Of a stretch of 64,000 bases of DNA, positions 27,153 to 39,005 are shown piece after piece. Every line of letters starts with the position of its first letter. Position 1 is the stretch's first letter. The notes beneath the pieces are model-generated. The model saw nothing but the letters and a program-made list of their open reading frames with translations, was not told where the DNA came from and ran no database searches. Source of the stretch: DATLED01 sp963750255 (GTDB lineage: Bacteria > Actinomycetota > Acidimicrobiia > Acidimicrobiales > CADCTF01); contig CAVVPZ010000006.1 in the NCBI GenBank assembly GCA_963750255.1, positions 186,001 through 250,000 of the forward strand. Reading direction: 5' to 3'. Both the position numbers and the translations under genes were made by a program.

Positions 27153-30100
27153 TCAGCTCTTGGCCGACATCCCGACGACCGGGCGGTTGAGCCGGACCGC
27201 TCCCATCGAACCGAGGAACGGCGCGTCTCCAAAGGTGAACACGCCACCGTCGGCAGCCGCCAACCAGTAGCCCCGACCTGACGATGTCGAGGCGATGCCA
27301 ACGATTGGTTGGTTGGGGAGCCGCCCGCCCAGGACGTCGGGAAGCGATCCGTGGAAGGAGGCGTCGCCCATGGTGAACACGCCACCGTCGCCGCCGACGA
27401 GGAGCAGGCCGCGGCCGGTCGGTGTGGCGGTGGCGGCCACCAGCGGGACGCGCAGTGTGCGCCCGCCGAGGTCGGCCTTGAGCGACCCGACGTCGGGAGC
27501 GTCGCCAAAGGTGTGGATGTCGCCCTGTCGGGAGATCAGCCAATAGCCCCGCCCGGTGCCGCTACCGACGATCGCGACGATCGGATCGGACGTGCTTGCG
27601 GCCAGGAAACCGACAAGAGGCGCATCGCCAAAGGCGAACACCTCGCCGCCGGCGGTCACCACCCAGTAGCCGTTGCCGGTCGGGGTCACGGCCATGGAGG
27701 TCGCCGGTGTGGCCGGCTCACCTCCACCCAGCCTCGTGCGCACCGAGCCGTGGAAGGCGGCGTCGCCGAAGGAGAAGACCCCGCCGTCAGCGGCTACGAA
27801 GCGGTATCCCCGGCCGTCGGGTTGCCCGGCCATGCCCACGATCGGACGGGCGAGTTGCAGGTCGCCGGTCGAGCCGAAGAACGGCGTTGCGAAGTTGAAG
27901 ATCCCGCCGTCGGCAGCGACGAGCGTGTACCCCGCTCTCCGGGCCACGGGCTGGCTGTCGGAGCGGATGGTCGTCGACGTCGGCGGGGTGGTCGAGGTCG
28001 TCGTCGACACTGTGGTCGAGGATGTCGTCGTCGTGACGTTCGCCGCCGTCACCGTCGAGGAGACGCCGTCGCCGTTGTTGGAGACGTCGGGGTCGTGCTC
28101 GGCGGAGGAGACGCTGGCCACGTTGGCGGCCGAGCCCGCGGCATTGGCCCGCGCCTTGATCGTGGCGCTCCGGCTCGACCCGTTGGCCAAGGTGCCGAGC
28201 GGGCACAGCAGCCGGTTGCCGTCGGCGGTGCAGGCACCGATCGGGGTCGAGGCCGACGTGACGGTGACGTTGTCGGGCACGAAGTCGACGATGGCGGTGT
28301 TGGTCGCTTGTGCGGGGCCGCCGTTGGTCACCTTGACCGTCCACGTGACGATCTCCCCGACCGTGAGGCTGGCCCGGTCGGCGAACTTGTCGAGGGCCAG
28401 GTCGGCGTTCGACTCCTCAGGCGGCTCGACGTCGAGCATCTTGGTGGCGATGTTCGACGACAACGCGCCGCGGTCGTCGTTGACCCGTACGGCGGCCCGG
28501 TATTCGCCGACCTCGGTGTAGGTGTGGGAGATGGTCGGCGTGTTCTGGGTCACGGGCGACGTGCCGTCTCCGAAGTCGAAGGTGTAGAGGGCGATGCCGT
28601 CGCCATCGGCGTCGCTCGACGCCGAGGCGTCGAAGTCCACCGTGAGCGGTGCTTCGCCCTCGTCGGGGGTGAGTTCGAACGCGGCGAGCGGCGCGACGTT
28701 GGGCCGGCAGAACTCGTTGCCGACCACCGTGTAGGGAGTGCCGCCCGGAGCGAGCGAATCGGGCGCGTTGTCGGGCGTGAGGGTGACAGCGACACCCACG
28801 GCGATGCGAGTGAGGAAGTCGGAAAGGGTGTCGGTCGGTCCGATGCCACCGAGCTTCGACTTGGCCACGACGATCCTGATTGTCCCGTCGGCGGCGTAGC
28901 TCCCGCTGTCGGCGGGGACGGCCGTCCCGGGCGTGCCGTACCCGGCTGTGGTGATCGCGGCCGGACGCACCGTGTAGCTCACCGCCCCCACGGCGCTCGT
29001 CGACATCGCGACCTGGTATCCGGATTTGACGCCGCCAGGCGCGGTCCGGGTCATCAGGACTGGCCACGTCGTACTTGGCGTCGGCGGGTTGTCGAATCCA
29101 CGCACTTTCATGGTGAACACCAGGGTCTCGGCGCCGGTGCCGTACGGTTCGCTGATCATCGCCCGGCGAAAGTCATGCTGCGATTCGCCGGTGCTCTCGT
29201 CCCCGCCGACATCGGTCAGCACGGTCATTCCACCAGCCACACACGGGGTCTCCGCAAGGGGGACGTCGACCGTGCCGACTTGGCGGCAGAAGGCGCTCTC
29301 GCCCTCGGCGCTGTACGCGGTCACCCGATACCAGTAGTTGGTGTCGGGGTCGCCCGACCGGTCGTCGTACTTGGGGATCGTCGTCTCGGCCAGGAGCGTG
29401 TATCCCGCGGACTCCTGGGTGCTCCGGTACACGCGGTAGCCGAGGATGGGCGAGGCCCCGGCCTCGGGCACGGCCCAGCTCAGGTGGGCCGTGACGGCGT
29501 TGTCTCGGGTCAGCGTCACGCCGGGGGCGCCCGGCGTCGTCGACGGAGCTTCGTCGTAGGCGGCGAAGAGGCGGCGCCCGCTGCGCTGCCGAGCGATGGT
29601 CGCCTTGGCCGTGTAGGAGTTGTCGCCGCCGGCCACGCAAGCATCGATGCAGCCGTCGGCGAAGCCCACCAGGATGCGGCCCTGCGCGTCGAGGGTGACG
29701 TCCATGAAATCGAGGAGGTTGCGGTCGTCGGGCGTGTTGGTGCACGACGTGCCACGCATACAGATCGAACCCCGCTGCACCGGATCAGTCGGCGTGAGGT
29801 CGGTCGTCTCCCAGGTGGCTCCGCCATCGAAGGTCGAGGCAACGTAGAGGTGCCACACGCCTTGGAAGGTGGCCTGGTCGGACGAGTCGCCTCCGGTGGT
29901 CGAGCCGAGGAAGGCAATGGCGGCGCGGTCGTCGTCTCCAGCGACCGCGGCCGGGAACACGGAGTTCTTCACGCCGACGGCACTGCCGATGTCGGTGTCG
30001 CTCTTCCACGTTGCACCCTTGTCGGAGGAGACCGCGACCCGGGGAATGCCGTCGCCGTTGGCGTAGCCCATGTAGATGGTGCCGTTCTTGCCGATGCCCA

Positions 30101-31386
30101 GCGAAGGATCGCTCGGACCGTTCTTCGAAGCGGCCGGCGGCGTGCGGACATTCCAGGTCAAGCCGTTGTCGTTCGATACGACGACGGTCTGGCCCTGGTC
30201 GAGGACCGGATAGGTGGGCGACTTGGCGCAGTTGCGGTTGGGCACGTAGACGGTGCCGTCGGGTGCGACCCGCACGTGGCCGTGGATGCCAGAGCAACGG
30301 GCCAGGGTGTAGATCGGGACGGCGGGTCCGAACGTGAGACCTCCGGTGTCACTTCGGGCGCAGTTCGCATCGGCGGCGTCCTGCGAGCAGTAGTAGACGG
30401 CGCGCGGGTAGGCCTGGTTGGGGAGAGGCAAGCCGTAGCCCGGTGCGTAGGGTCCGGCCCCGATCGACTGGTGGTCGACGCCCGAGTTGATGCCCGAGCC
30501 CTGGCTCCGCGTCCAGGTGGCTCCGTCATCGTCGGTGTAGTGGAGGTCGCTGGCCTTGCCGAGCAGTTGTGACACGAAGCAGCGATTGGTGGTGGTGTCG
30601 GGGGCCGCTTCGGAGTCGGTGAAGAGGATCGGGTCGAGCGACACGGGCGAACCGTCGGGCGGCGACACGTCGGTCCACGTGCCCTTGGCCGGCGAGGCGC
30701 ACGGGTCGTAGGCGACCTGCAGGGTGCTGGTGCCGGCGACGAACATCACCTTGCCCGTGGTGTGGTTGACGCCGAGCGTCGGCTCGCCCGCCCGGTCGCC
30801 CATGCCCGGCGGTGCAGCCTCGACGGAGAACCGCGGGGTGTCGGCGCTCGGTTCGACGTCCCCGCTCCGGGCCTTCGAAGGTGGCCCGCCCGGTGTACGA
30901 GGTCTCGACGGCGGTGTAGTAAACGGCGCGAACCGTGTAAGCGCCGCTCGGGCGAGGAATCAACAGTTGCTCGGTCGACGTCGCTGCGCTGCCCGAGCTC
31001 TCGACCTGGGTCCCGGAGGGATCGAACACGTACAAGTCGAAGTCGTTGGTGGGGGAGCCCCAGGCGAGCGTGATCGTGAGCCCGCCCGAGTGGGTATCCC
31101 AGAACGAGGGCGCAACGGGGACGGTCAGGTCGAAGTCGTCGCAGAAGGCGCCATCGGCCGCGCACGAGGTGTCGCTCATCGCTCGGTCGTCGTGGCCGGC
31201 TCCGGTGTCGATCCCCGAGTTGACCGGGCCCGTCCAAGTCAGCTCTGACGGCGACGGGTCAGGGCCGATCGAGCCGGCCGGAGGCGTGGCCGACTGGGTG
31301 GCGTAGGGGACGACGACGAGGATGCCGGCGACGAGGCCGGCGACGACGAGGAGGCTCCGACGGATGTGGGAGCGACGCGAACTCAT
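27153..31386 (-). CDS. Large secreted multidomain protein: BNR/sialidase-like propeller, Fn3, PKD, DUF11 and C-terminal repeats (one frameshift)
   Basis: About 1,410 residues are encoded once an extra base in a four-C run near 30860 is removed. Order of parts: signal peptide (RRSLLVVAGLVAGILVVVP), a PPC-like beta domain (LAWGSPTNDFDLYVFDPSGT), and a BNR-repeat exo-sialidase-like propeller (DDGATWTRS, DKGATWKSD, DGGATWETT). Then come a fibronectin type III domain (SWAVPEAGASPILGYRVYR), a PKD domain (TYTEVGEYRAAVRVNDDRG), a DUF11 domain (VGEIVTWTVKVTNGGPA) and a Thr/Ser linker. Six C-terminal repeats of about 45 residues end the protein (GYWLAAADGGVFTFGDAPF). It is probably a cell-surface or extracellular protein; the glycosidase residues of true sialidases were not found, so catalysis is doubtful. 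Confidence 0.75.
27165..27935 (-). repeat. Six coding repeats of about 45 residues, GYWLxxxDGGVFxFGDAxFxGS type
   Basis: The 3' end of the secreted-protein gene holds six diverged tandem units, each with a G-Y/L core, DGG-V/I-F and FGDA-P/A-F-GS. The pattern suggests a six-bladed beta-propeller or a wall-binding array. Units differ too much at the DNA level to be a recent tandem duplication. Confidence 0.7.
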
Positions 31387-31420
31387 CACTTGTAGTTCGG
31401 CGCCGGGGAGGCGATACCTG

Positions 31421-31801
31421 TTACTCGGCCTGAGCGTCTGCGGCGCGACCGGCGAGGTCGCCCGGCGAAGGCGCACGGAGGATGACGGTGGTGAGACTCC
31501 CGGCGGCGCGATCGGCTTGCCCCACCGTCAATTCGAAGTCGGAGGAGGCGAGCCACGCGAACACCGTGGGGGTCGCTGTCCGGAGCGCAGTCGCGATCAC
31601 GGCCGATACCGCCGAGGCGATGCTCGACGGCATTGCATCGATGTAGTCGAGGAGGGAGTCGGGCACATCGATCTCGAGCCTTCCGAGGATCTCCGGCAGG
31701 GTTCGCTCCTCGAGATCGAGCGGTTCGTCCTCCTCGAGTCGCCGAATGGAGAAGCGGTGGTTGAGCGTTTGGATGAACGCAACGTGGATCGGGTCTGACA
31801 T
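31421..31801 (-). CDS. Small hypothetical protein, 126 residues
   Basis: The protein begins MSDPIHVAFIQTLNHRFSIRRLEEDEPLDLEE and is predicted mainly helical, with an acidic middle and an alanine-rich second half. No domain or signal peptide is recognised. GGCGGAGG lies just upstream of the ATG at 31801, so it is translated from a leadered message. It lies 45 bases after the cyclase/AAA gene and 34 bases before the secreted protein, all on the same strand, so the three may form an operon. Confidence 0.65.
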   Translation of the reverse strand: MSDPIHVAFIQTLNHRFSIRRLEEDEPLDLEERTLPEILGRLEIDVPDSLLDYIDAMPSSIASAVSAVIATALRTATPTVFAWLASSDFELTVGQADRAAGSLTTVILRAPSPGDLAGRAADAQAE

Positions 31802-31846
31802 GTTCTCTGCCTCCGCCTCGGGACTGGCCGTTTTGCGCCTTTCCTA

Positions 31847-34800
31847 CTACGCGAGCGCAGCCAAGCGACGGGCGGTCGCTGCCGCCGCGGTGTGGCCGGC
31901 GGCCTCGGCGAGGGCGAGCGCCTCGCGTGCGGGAGCGAGCGCACCGTCGAGGTCGCCCGATCGCCGGCGGCTGGCCGACCAGTTGATCCGGGTCCGTATG
32001 CCTGGCGCAACGGCGCCCATTTCGTCGTTGCGGCGGCACGCCTCGCTGAAGTACCGATCTGATTCCTCCACGCGCCCGAGGCAGGCCGCCAACAGCCCGA
32101 GGAACTGGTCGGTCGCCCCGAGAGCGACCACCGCCCCGCCGACCACGACGTTGTAGCCGGCGGCCGGTTCGAGCAACTCGAAGAGCACGCGGGCCCGGTC
32201 GTGGTCACCGACGGCGGCGACCGCTTCGGCCGCCAGGGCAAGCGTCATCAACCAGAAGTCGTCCTGGGGTAGGGCGACGAAGGCCGACGGCGGCACGCGG
32301 CCGATCACGCGCCGGGCCGCCTCGAGGTCGCCGGACTCCACGCAGACGAGCGCCTGCAGGAGCGTCCACGCCAGCAAACCGCCGGCCTCGGCGGCGAACG
32401 CGTCGACGACCGGGGCCAACTCGTCGAGTCGTCCCTGTTCGCGCCGAATGCTCAACAGTTGCGCAGCGTGGTTGAGCGGAGCGTCGACGCTGGCCGCCTT
32501 CTGCCCGAGGCCGACCGCCTCGTCGGCCAGCGTCTCTGCCTCGTCGAGCCGGCCGGCAAACAAGGCCCGCATCGCTCGATAGGTGGCGAGATACCAGGCG
32601 ACGCGGGGCCCGTGACGCACCTCCCCGAGCAGCCGCTCGAACACGCGCAAGTCGTCGTCGACGGCCGGGATGTCGCCGAGCCGGAGGTGGTCGACGACTT
32701 TCGAAGCCCACGCCGTGAGCGCCAACTCGGGGTCGCCGGCGCGACCGGCGAGTGAGAGGATCTCCTCATCGATCTCGAGTCGCCGTCGGAGGTTGGCGAG
32801 CCCCTCGAGGCACTGGCGACGGGCGTTGAGGGCAACGGCGAGCGCGATGGGGTCGTCAGCGGCTCGGGCGTCGTCGATGGCCGCCGCGCTCAGTCGGTCG
32901 GCCCCGCTTCGGTCTCCGCCACCGAAGCGTTCCCGGGCCAATCGGGCGCCGACTTGGGCCCGAAGCCCGCGATCGTCGGGACCGAGGGCGACGCGCGCCT
33001 CGTCGAGGGCAGAGACCAGTTCTTGATCGAGATGCGACACACCCGGCCCGCCCTGCCCGAGGCCGAGCGCGGCCTGAGCCAACAACGTGGGTGCGTCCCC
33101 TCGACGGGCGAGCGCGACGGCTTGACGGAAGCCCTCGCGGGCTGCAGGCACGTCGCCCGTGTACATCAAGGCCCGGGCCCGGCCCAGGAGCAGGCGAGCC
33201 GACCGCTGGGGGTCTCGATCGAGCGACCGGGCTGCGTCGAGCGCTCGGTCGAACTGGAGGACAGCCTCCTCGTAGGCAAACGCTTGGAGCGCGCGCTCGC
33301 CGGCCCGGCTGGCGAAGGTCACCGCCTCCTCGGCGACTCCGGCAGGCACGGCGGCGCAGAAGTGGTGGGCGAGACTCGACAACCAGTCGTCGTCGTCGCC
33401 CCAGAGCGCGTCGATGGCCTGGCCCACCCGGCGGTGGAGGTCGGCCTTTCGGCCCGCAGGGACGCCGGAGTAGATCGCCTGGCGCACCAGGTCGTGGGCG
33501 AAGGCGAAGGCGCCAGCCCGCCCCGGCGCCTCGACGACTTCTCGAGCAGCGATGGCTTCGTCGAGGGCGGACAGGATGGAGATGTCGACGTCGCCTTCGG
33601 CGGCCCGGCGGAGTACCTCGACGTCGAACACGGCGCCGGCCACGGCTGCGACCTCGAGCACGTGCAGGGTGGCGGCCGACAATCGCGACAGCCGCCGAGC
33701 GATCACTGCCCGCAGCGTCTCCGAGACGCCGCCGTCGGCGAGCGCCTCGGGGTCGCCCGACTCGAGCGCGTCGCGCAGAAGTTCGCGAACGAAGAGGGGG
33801 TTGCCCTCGCTGCGCCGGTGAAGTCGCCCCGCGAGTGCGTCATCGTGATCGAGCGACGTCGCGTCGTCGACGTGACTGACGCCGGCGGCGGCCACGAGTT
33901 CGAACACATCGGCGCGATCGAGCCCGGCCAGCGCGAGCGTCGTCGTGGCCTCGAGGCCCTGCCACTCGGCGACGGCGTCGGCGACTCCGGGCGACCTTTC
34001 CGTGGCCACGTCGCGATAGGTGCCGAGGAACAGGATCGGCGCGCTCCCGGCGACCGACAGCAAGTGCCGCAGCAACATCAGCGTCGGCTGGTCGGCCCAG
34101 TGCAGGTCCTCGACGACGAAGACCACCGGGCCATCCTCGGCCAGCCGGGCCAAGGTCACCCGCACCGCCTCGAAGAGGAGGTAGCGATCGAGGCCAGGGT
34201 CGGTGCTGCCAGCGGGGCCGACGACGCCCAACTCGGGCACGAGACGAGCCAGGTTGGCCACGGTGCCGGGGGGAAGTCCGTCGAGGGCGGCGACAGCCCC
34301 ACCGGCGAACGCTTCGCGCAACGCCTCGACGAAGGGCTGGTATGGAAGGAGGGGGTCCTCGTCGCAGCGGCCGAAGAGGATGATGGCCCCCCGATCGCCG
34401 GCGCGACGGGCGAACTCCTTGGCCAGACGGCTCTTGCCGATGCCGGCCTCTCCGTGCACCCCGACGAACCTCGTGCCGCGGGACAGGTCAGCCCAGCACT
34501 CGTCGAACACCTTCATCTCGTCGCGGCGTCCGACGAAGGGGAGCCGGTCGGGTTCGTCCAGTGCAGGGGGCACCGATCTCGTCCCAGACGTGGTGTCGGT
34601 CCACGCCACCTCGCAGGCCTCCACCGGCTGGGCAAAGCCCTTGAGCGCGAGCGCGCCGATCGGCCGGAGGTCGGGCCCGCTGCCATGGCCTAGCAACGCC
34701 CGCACCACCTCGGAGACGAGGATCTGACCCGGAGCGGCCGAGTCGCAGAGCCTTCGGGCGATGTTGACGGTCGCGCCGAAGTAGTCGCCTTCGTCGGCGA

Positions 34801-35131
34801 TGGCTTCGCCGACGTGCACGCCGACGCGCACCTCGAGCGCAGGGCGGGCGAGCCGCTGGTGGCGTTCGACCGCCTGCTGGATGGCGACGGCGCCGCGCAC
34901 GGCGTCCCTCGTACTGGCGAACACGGCCATGAGCCCGTCGCCCGTGTTCTTGACCTCGCGGCCGTTGGCCGCGGTCAGTTGGGTACGGAGGAGAGCGAAG
35001 TGGGTCCGACGGGCCCGCTCGGCGGCGACATCCCCGAGGGCGTCGATGAGGGCGGTCGAACCGACGATGTCGGTGAACATCACCGTGATCGTCGCCGTCG
35101 CAACTGCCCTCTCATCCCGCCCGGATGTCAC
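31847..35131 (-). CDS. Class III adenylyl/guanylyl cyclase fused to an AAA ATPase and TPR-like region
   Basis: Residues about 13-180 form a class III nucleotide cyclase domain with the two metal-binding aspartates in MFTDIVGSTAL and KNTGDGLMAVF, and RVGVHVGEA further on. An AAA/STAND ATPase follows, with Walker A GVHGEAGIGKSRLAKEF near residue 230 and Walker B VVFVVEDLHWADQP. The last 500 residues are alanine-rich helical repeats (TPR-like). No LuxR domain ends the protein. Such proteins integrate a ligand or partner signal with cAMP production. The GTG start at 35131 is supported by TAGGCT six bases upstream. The full length of 1,094 residues is intact. Confidence 0.87.
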   Translation of the reverse strand: MTSGRDERAVATATITVMFTDIVGSTALIDALGDVAAERARRTHFALLRTQLTAANGREVKNTGDGLMAVFASTRDAVRGAVAIQQAVERHQRLARPALEVRVGVHVGEAIADEGDYFGATVNIARRLCDSAAPGQILVSEVVRALLGHGSGPDLRPIGALALKGFAQPVEACEVAWTDTTSGTRSVPPALDEPDRLPFVGRRDEMKVFDECWADLSRGTRFVGVHGEAGIGKSRLAKEFARRAGDRGAIILFGRCDEDPLLPYQPFVEALREAFAGGAVAALDGLPPGTVANLARLVPELGVVGPAGSTDPGLDRYLLFEAVRVTLARLAEDGPVVFVVEDLHWADQPTLMLLRHLLSVAGSAPILFLGTYRDVATERSPGVADAVAEWQGLEATTTLALAGLDRADVFELVAAAGVSHVDDATSLDHDDALAGRLHRRSEGNPLFVRELLRDALESGDPEALADGGVSETLRAVIARRLSRLSAATLHVLEVAAVAGAVFDVEVLRRAAEGDVDISILSALDEAIAAREVVEAPGRAGAFAFAHDLVRQAIYSGVPAGRKADLHRRVGQAIDALWGDDDDWLSSLAHHFCAAVPAGVAEEAVTFASRAGERALQAFAYEEAVLQFDRALDAARSLDRDPQRSARLLLGRARALMYTGDVPAAREGFRQAVALARRGDAPTLLAQAALGLGQGGPGVSHLDQELVSALDEARVALGPDDRGLRAQVGARLARERFGGGDRSGADRLSAAAIDDARAADDPIALAVALNARRQCLEGLANLRRRLEIDEEILSLAGRAGDPELALTAWASKVVDHLRLGDIPAVDDDLRVFERLLGEVRHGPRVAWYLATYRAMRALFAGRLDEAETLADEAVGLGQKAASVDAPLNHAAQLLSIRREQGRLDELAPVVDAFAAEAGGLLAWTLLQALVCVESGDLEAARRVIGRVPPSAFVALPQDDFWLMTLALAAEAVAAVGDHDRARVLFELLEPAAGYNVVVGGAVVALGATDQFLGLLAACLGRVEESDRYFSEACRRNDEMGAVAPGIRTRINWSASRRRSGDLDGALAPAREALALAEAAGHTAAAATARRLAALA

Positions 35132-35137
35132 TCGGCG

Positions 35138-35206
35138 AGCCTATGCCGGTCCGATTCGCCCGATTCTGCGAGCGGGCAGAGAAATCGGCCCTTCGCCCCC
35201 TAGCTT
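35138..35206. promoter_or_regulatory. Divergent leaderless -10 elements, cyclase/AAA gene and MFS gene
   Basis: TAGGCT on the minus strand (35138-35143) lies six bases before the cyclase GTG. TAGCTT on the plus strand (35201-35206) lies eight bases before an ATG at 35215, not before the MFS start at 35226. Confidence 0.45.
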
Positions 35207-35214
35207 CCGCCAGC

Positions 35215-35229
35215 ATGAGTCGGGCATGA
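35215..35229 (+). other. Four-codon leader minicistron (M-S-R-A-stop) overlapping the MFS start
   Basis: ATG AGT CGG GCA TGA begins at the position expected for a leaderless start. Its stop overlaps the MFS ATG at 35226 as ATGA, so ribosomes could terminate and reinitiate. The alternative is a missing base here that would simply extend the MFS N-terminus by four residues. Confidence 0.35.
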
Positions 35230-36542
35230 GCGAGAGCGGGGAGCGCCCTGGTGATCACGAGGCCATCGAGGCGATCGCCGCGTCTCCGCGCCGGCGGCTC
35301 CTGCTCGACCTCACCCCGCTGCGCGAGCACCGAGAATTTCGCATTCTGTGGCTCGGCAAGGGCGTTTCGTATTTCGGCAGCCAGATCACGCGGATCGCTA
35401 TCCCGTTCCAGGTGTACGGCCTCACGCGCTCGTCGCTGGCCGTCGGCCTCGTCGGGCTGTGCGAGCTCGTTCCCATCGTCGGACTCTCCCTCGTGGGCGG
35501 CGCCCTGGCCGACTCGCTCGACCGGCGCAAGGTCCTCATCCGCACCGATGTCGCGCTGGCACTCCTGTCGTTGGTGCTGGCGGCCAACGCGGTCCTCGCC
35601 CGCCCGTCGCTGGCGCTGATCTACGTCGTCGCCGTGTTCTCGTCGGCCGCCTACACGCTCGGCCGGCCCGCCCTCGATGCCGCCATTCCCCGACTCGTAC
35701 CGGTCGACCAGATGCCGGCGGCCAGCGCCCTGGCCGGGGTGCAGGGAACGGCCGGGTTCATCGTCGGACCCATGGTGGGCGGGGTGATGATCGCCGCGCT
35801 CGGCCTGCCGAGCGCGTACGCCCTCGACGTGGTCACGTTCGTCGCCGCCATCGTGGCCGGACTCCTGCTCCAACCGATCATTCCCACTGGCGAGGCCACG
35901 GGGGTGAGCCTGCGGGCGATCGGGGAGGGGTTGGCGTACCTCCGCAGCGAACCGACGCTGATCGGCACCTACCTCGTCGACGTGGTCGCCATGGTCTTCG
36001 GCATGCCCGAGGCCCTGTTCCCGGCCCTGGCCGTCGAGCGCTTCGGTGGAAACGCCGGGGTCTTCGGACTCCTGGTCGCTGCGCCAGCAATCGGGTCGCT
36101 ACTCATAAGCCTGGTCTCGGGGTGGACGGGTCGCATTCGCCGGCACGGGCTGGCCATCGTGTGGGGAGCGGCGGGTTGGGGCCTGGCGATCGCAGTCTTC
36201 GGTCTTGTCCACTGGCTCCCGCTGGCCCTGGTGCTCCTCGCCGTCGCCGGCGCCGCCGACATGGTCAGCGGGATCTTCCGCATGACGATGTGGAACCAAC
36301 TCGTCCCCGACCACCTCCGCGGTCGCCTGGCCGGCGTCGAGATGGCCAGCTACGCGGGCGGTCCGGCGCTCGGCAACCTCGAGTCGGGCGCGGTGGCCAG
36401 CGTGGCCGGACTCCAGGTGGCTGTCGTCTCGGGTGGCGTGCTCTGCCTGGCGGGGGTGGCGGTGGCTGCCGTGGCCCTGCCCGGCTTCCGTCGCTATCGG
36501 GCCGTCGCACACGGGGAATGGACCGAGCCCTCCGGGAGTTGA
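35226..36542 (+). CDS. MFS exporter of the EntS/MFS_3 type
   Basis: This 438-residue protein has twelve hydrophobic segments after a 45-residue cytoplasmic N-terminus. The MFS motif A region is GGALADSLDRRKVLI, between spans 2 and 3. GRPALDAAIPRLVP and FRMTMWNQLVPDHLRGRLAGVEM are typical of the EntS/tetracycline-like drug and siderophore exporters. The substrate is unknown. The start ATG at 35226 overlaps a four-codon upstream reading frame. The stop codon (36540-36542) lies inside the HAIR-like operator of dnaK. Confidence 0.82.
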   Translation: MSESGERPGDHEAIEAIAASPRRRLLLDLTPLREHREFRILWLGKGVSYFGSQITRIAIPFQVYGLTRSSLAVGLVGLCELVPIVGLSLVGGALADSLDRRKVLIRTDVALALLSLVLAANAVLARPSLALIYVVAVFSSAAYTLGRPALDAAIPRLVPVDQMPAASALAGVQGTAGFIVGPMVGGVMIAALGLPSAYALDVVTFVAAIVAGLLLQPIIPTGEATGVSLRAIGEGLAYLRSEPTLIGTYLVDVVAMVFGMPEALFPALAVERFGGNAGVFGLLVAAPAIGSLLISLVSGWTGRIRRHGLAIVWGAAGWGLAIAVFGLVHWLPLALVLLAVAGAADMVSGIFRMTMWNQLVPDHLRGRLAGVEMASYAGGPALGNLESGAVASVAGLQVAVVSGGVLCLAGVAVAAVALPGFRRYRAVAHGEWTEPSGS

Positions 36543-36567
36543 TAATGACGCGCTCAAGATTGCTAAC
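36539..36567 (+). promoter_or_regulatory. dnaK promoter with HspR (HAIR-like) operator
   Basis: TTGATA (36539-36544) and GCTAAC (36562-36567) are separated by 17 bases, a good sigma-70-type promoter. TTGA-N11-TCAAG begins at the -35 and has the spacing of the HAIR element (CTTGAGT-N7-ACTCAAG) bound by HspR. hspR is the last gene of the operon, so autoregulation is expected. Confidence 0.65.
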
Positions 36568-36619
36568 CTGAGCGCTACCACCATCCCTGACTTCTCGCAC
36601 TTCGGAGGCGCACACCACT

Positions 36620-38454
<1,835 letters not shown>

Positions 38455-38456
38455 CC

Positions 38457-38999
38457 GTGGCCGACGAGCCCATCCCTGATGAGGGGACGGCGCCGACCGG
38501 CGAGACCAGCGAGGCCGAACCCGATGCCTCCGAGGTGGTGGAGGAGGTTGAGGGCACCGAAGTCGGCGCCCTCGACGTCCTCGCCGCCACCGAGCGCGAA
38601 CGCGACGAGTACCTCGACGCGCTGCGCCGGCTCCAAGCCGACTTCGAGAACTACAAGAAGCGGATGGCCCGCCAACTGGCCGAGTCCACCGAACGGGCCG
38701 GCGAAGACCTCGCCGCCAAGCTCCTTCCCGTCCTCGACACCCTCGACCTCGCCCGTCAGCACGGCGCCGGCGAAGGGGTCGAACAGATCGCCACCGCGTT
38801 GTTCGATCTGCTGGCCCGCGAGGGTCTCGAGCGGATCGACCCCACCGACCAGCCCTTCGATCCCACCGAGCATGAAGCCGTGTCGCACGATCCGGCCGAA
38901 GGCGGCGCCGGGGGGCCCGTGGTGTCCGGCCTCATGCGGGCGGGCTACCGGTGGAAGGGCCGCCTGGTCAGGGCGGCGATGGTCACGGTGCGCGGGTAG
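38457..38999 (+). CDS. grpE: Nucleotide exchange factor GrpE
   Basis: GrpE releases ADP from DnaK. This 180-residue protein has the usual acidic, disordered N-terminus (residues 1-40), a long helix (ERERDEYLDALRRLQADFENYKKRM) and the C-terminal beta domain with FDPTEHEAVSHD and GYRWKGRLVRAAMVTV. The GTG start at 38457 is two bases after the restored dnaK stop; dnaJ follows after six bases. It is intact. Confidence 0.94.
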   Translation: MADEPIPDEGTAPTGETSEAEPDASEVVEEVEGTEVGALDVLAATERERDEYLDALRRLQADFENYKKRMARQLAESTERAGEDLAAKLLPVLDTLDLARQHGAGEGVEQIATALFDLLAREGLERIDPTDQPFDPTEHEAVSHDPAEGGAGGPVVSGLMRAGYRWKGRLVRAAMVTVRG

Positions 39000-39005
39000 G
39001 TCGTC

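Noticed and set aside
27165..27935. CRISPR array or tandem DNA repeat
   Set aside because: The periodicity is at protein level (about 135 bases, diverged) inside an open frame; no identical direct repeats with unique spacers occur anywhere in the window.
27309..30572. Plus-strand reading frame of more than 1,000 codons opposite the secreted protein
   Set aside because: Antisense shadow; the minus strand encodes ordered known domains and a signal peptide.
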